From assembly GCF_019900845.1 (NCBI RefSeq), contig NZ_CP074570.1, positions 1,054,001-1,118,000 of the forward strand: a stretch of 64,000 nt of DNA, in the 5' to 3' direction. Shown in pieces: positions 62,517-64,000 of the stretch; position 1 is the stretch's first letter, and each line of letters starts with the position of its first letter. The notes below the pieces were generated by a model that was not told the DNA's origin, made no database searches, and was given only the letters and a program-made list of their open reading frames with translations. A program made the translations under genes and the position numbers. Origin of the DNA: Paraneptunicella aestuarii (GTDB lineage Bacteria > Pseudomonadota > Gammaproteobacteria > Enterobacterales > Alteromonadaceae).

Positions 62517-64000
62517 CTTACTTAAATGGTGTGTGTTTTCGGTAAGAAAACCGGTCTACATGACGCTGGTTGTCGGCTTTAGTTTATTGGCGCAAGGGTG
62601 TCAGTCGACAGGTAAAGACCCGTTCAACTCAGTATTTCAAAAAAATATTGCCGACTCTAATGCTGCTAGTGGTGAGGATTCTCAAAATAACAGCGGAAAA
62701 AGTACATCCGTTCAGCAAAACAACAGAGAGATAGATGCCTTTGAGTACGAAATAAACCGTAGTGTGAAAAGTTCATCTGAAGTGCTGCGTTTAAGTGATG
62801 AAGAAAATATTGCGGTAGCATTTGAGCAAATTGGATTGAAAGAGTTTATTAATCACTCTCTGGCTAAGTTATTAAATGTAAGTTTTGTTATCGATCCTCA
62901 AGTTAATATTGAAGGTAAAACGGTAACGTTGTCAATTGCTGAAAAAGTAAGTCAAAAACGTTTTCTGGAATTGTTTAAGGATGTATTGGAACAGAATGAA
63001 ATAGCGTTAAAAATCCAAAATGGTGTAGTTTTTCTTCATGGGGTCCGTCAACGTAGAGGATTACCTGAATATGATTATGGTTTTGGTCGTAGTAAATCTG
63101 ATGTACCTCAAGGTGCCCAGCCAATTTTCCATGTTGTGCCCATAAATTTTATAGATGCAAAGAGTCTATCAAGCTTCCTTATTCGGTTGTCTAATGCGTC
63201 ACCAGAAGCACTTCAAGATCCTAATTTGCTGGGAATTCGTGGAAGTCGCCATGATGTTTTGAGGGCGTTGGATATTATTGAAATGCTTGATGTGCCTCAT
63301 GTAAGAGGTAAACGTATTCAGTTTATTAAGTTGGAATATTTGCCGTCCTACGAGTTTATTGAAAAAGTGAGTGAATTATTGGAGAACGAAGGAGTCAATG
63401 TTTCGCAGGCTTTGAGGTTTACCGATTTATCTCGTCAGAATGGTGTAGTTATACATTCCAATAATGAAGATGTTTTAAAAAGAGTCGCGTATTGGCAAAA
63501 GCAGTTGGATACACCAGAATCTACGGACGATAAGCAGTACTTTATGTATTATCCAGAAAATATGGAGGCAGCTAAACTGGCTCAGGTACTGCAGAAGTTA
63601 ATCCAGGTTGGGCAAAGTTCTTTTTCAGGTTCAACCGCTGGGGCTAACCGACAACCTCAAGCCGTCGGTGCTGGTAGCGATACTTCCTCTAACAAATCTA
63701 CATCTTCAAAGTCTAATGCCACCGTTAATGGGTATAGCGAAGATTTCAGTTTTGTTTCTGATGAGAATAGAAACGTTATAATCATTTATGCTGCTGCAAA
63801 TAAGTATAAGAGTATATTACCGTTGTTAAAAAAGCTTGATGTTACGCCTCCTCAAGTGTTGATTGAAGCTAAACTGATAGAAGTTACTTTAAAAGATGAA
63901 CATACTCAGGGGGTTGAATGGAGCTTGTTCGGCGGAAGCGCGAAAAGAGATATCGCTACCTCACAGCTAAGTTCTTTTGCTGGGAGTTTTTCATACACTA
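62506..64000 (+). CDS. GspD-like secretin, 3' end beyond the window
   Basis: The frame is open from ATG 62506 to the window end (about 498 residues seen). It has a lipoprotein signal (VVGFSLLAQGCQST). N-domains follow: N0 (about residues 105-190, LLNVSFVIDPQVNIEGKTVT), and N1-N3 with repeats such as IFHVVPINFIDAKSLSSFLI, IQFIKLEYLPSYEFIEKVSE and YFMYYPENMEAAKLAQVLQK. A Ser/Asn/Ala-rich loop lies near 375-410, and the secretin core begins at VLIEAKLIEVTLKDEHTQGV. The lipoprotein form means that it could be piloted without a separate pilotin. It forms the outer-membrane channel of the type II system encoded upstream. The pore itself lies beyond position 64000. Confidence 0.88.
   Translation, partial: MIFNLLKWCVFSVRKPVYMTLVVGFSLLAQGCQSTGKDPFNSVFQKNIADSNAASGEDSQNNSGKSTSVQQNNREIDAFEYEINRSVKSSSEVLRLSDEENIAVAFEQIGLKEFINHSLAKLLNVSFVIDPQVNIEGKTVTLSIAEKVSQKRFLELFKDVLEQNEIALKIQNGVVFLHGVRQRRGLPEYDYGFGRSKSDVPQGAQPIFHVVPINFIDAKSLSSFLIRLSNASPEALQDPNLLGIRGSRHDVLRALDIIEMLDVPHVRGKRIQFIKLEYLPSYEFIEKVSELLENEGVNVSQALRFTDLSRQNGVVIHSNNEDVLKRVAYWQKQLDTPESTDDKQYFMYYPENMEAAKLAQVLQKLIQVGQSSFSGSTAGANRQPQAVGAGSDTSSNKSTSSKSNATVNGYSEDFSFVSDENRNVIIIYAAANKYKSILPLLKKLDVTPPQVLIEAKLIEVTLKDEHTQGVEWSLFGGSAKRDIATSQLSSFAGSFSYT

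Overview
This window looks like a chromosome segment of a marine gammaproteobacterium, probably in the Alteromonadales. The grounds are the TonB-dependent receptor/TPR-sulfotransferase pair, a secreted neutral ceramidase, WecB/WecC of enterobacterial type, a Vibrio-like capsule export set and a moderate GC content. This assignment is inferred from gene content; there is no rRNA or tRNA gene in the window. I read the sequence by eye, so homology statements are recognition of family motifs, not search results.

Layout. 1-0.9 kb: tandem 182-bp repeats. 1.24-1.81 kb: what appears to be a complete integron gene cassette with its attC site. 1.9-7.7 kb: GABA catabolism (LysR regulator, gabD, gabT, and a MocR/GabR-type regulator with an unusual C-terminal extension). 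7.8-8.4 kb: an array of palindromic repeats. 8.6-14.8 kb: carbon-nitrogen hydrolase, TonB-dependent receptor, TPR-sulfotransferase and MFS transporter, probably a nutrient uptake and breakdown locus. 14.9-15.65 kb: the same repeats in inverted orientation. 15.7-21 kb: ketopantoate-reductase-like and acetoacetate-decarboxylase-like genes divergent from a LuxR-type regulator, then a secreted ceramidase and a third palindrome array. 21.5-27.5 kb: an accessory region with a Fic protein, an RNA methyltransferase, small proteins including a 65-residue exported peptide next to a membrane protein, and an XRE regulator.

27.85-33.25 kb: an AT-rich defence-type island. It encodes a Vsr endonuclease, a GHKL (MutL/Hsp90/MORC-like) ATPase, two unrecognised proteins in overlapping frames, and a convergent DNA cytosine-C5 methyltransferase. 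It is bracketed by a decayed fragment of a POT-transporter gene on the left and the intact POT gene with the same terminator hairpin on the right. I consider this the most interesting system in the window.

35.5-54.5 kb: capsule/O-polysaccharide biosynthesis. It holds an SLBB-rich export protein, WecB, WecC, two glycosyltransferases, an initiating sugar transferase, Wzx, a lipoprotein, Wzz, a Wzy-like protein, a three-gene acyl-modification cassette on the opposite strand (MBOAT, SGNH-like protein, esterase-like lipoprotein), and WbpD/WbpE-like sugar enzymes. 54.5-64 kb: directly behind wbpE, with almost no gaps, runs a type II secretion-like operon in the unusual order G-E-F-H-I-J-K-L-M-(C/P-like)-D. 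The secretin gene runs off the window end.
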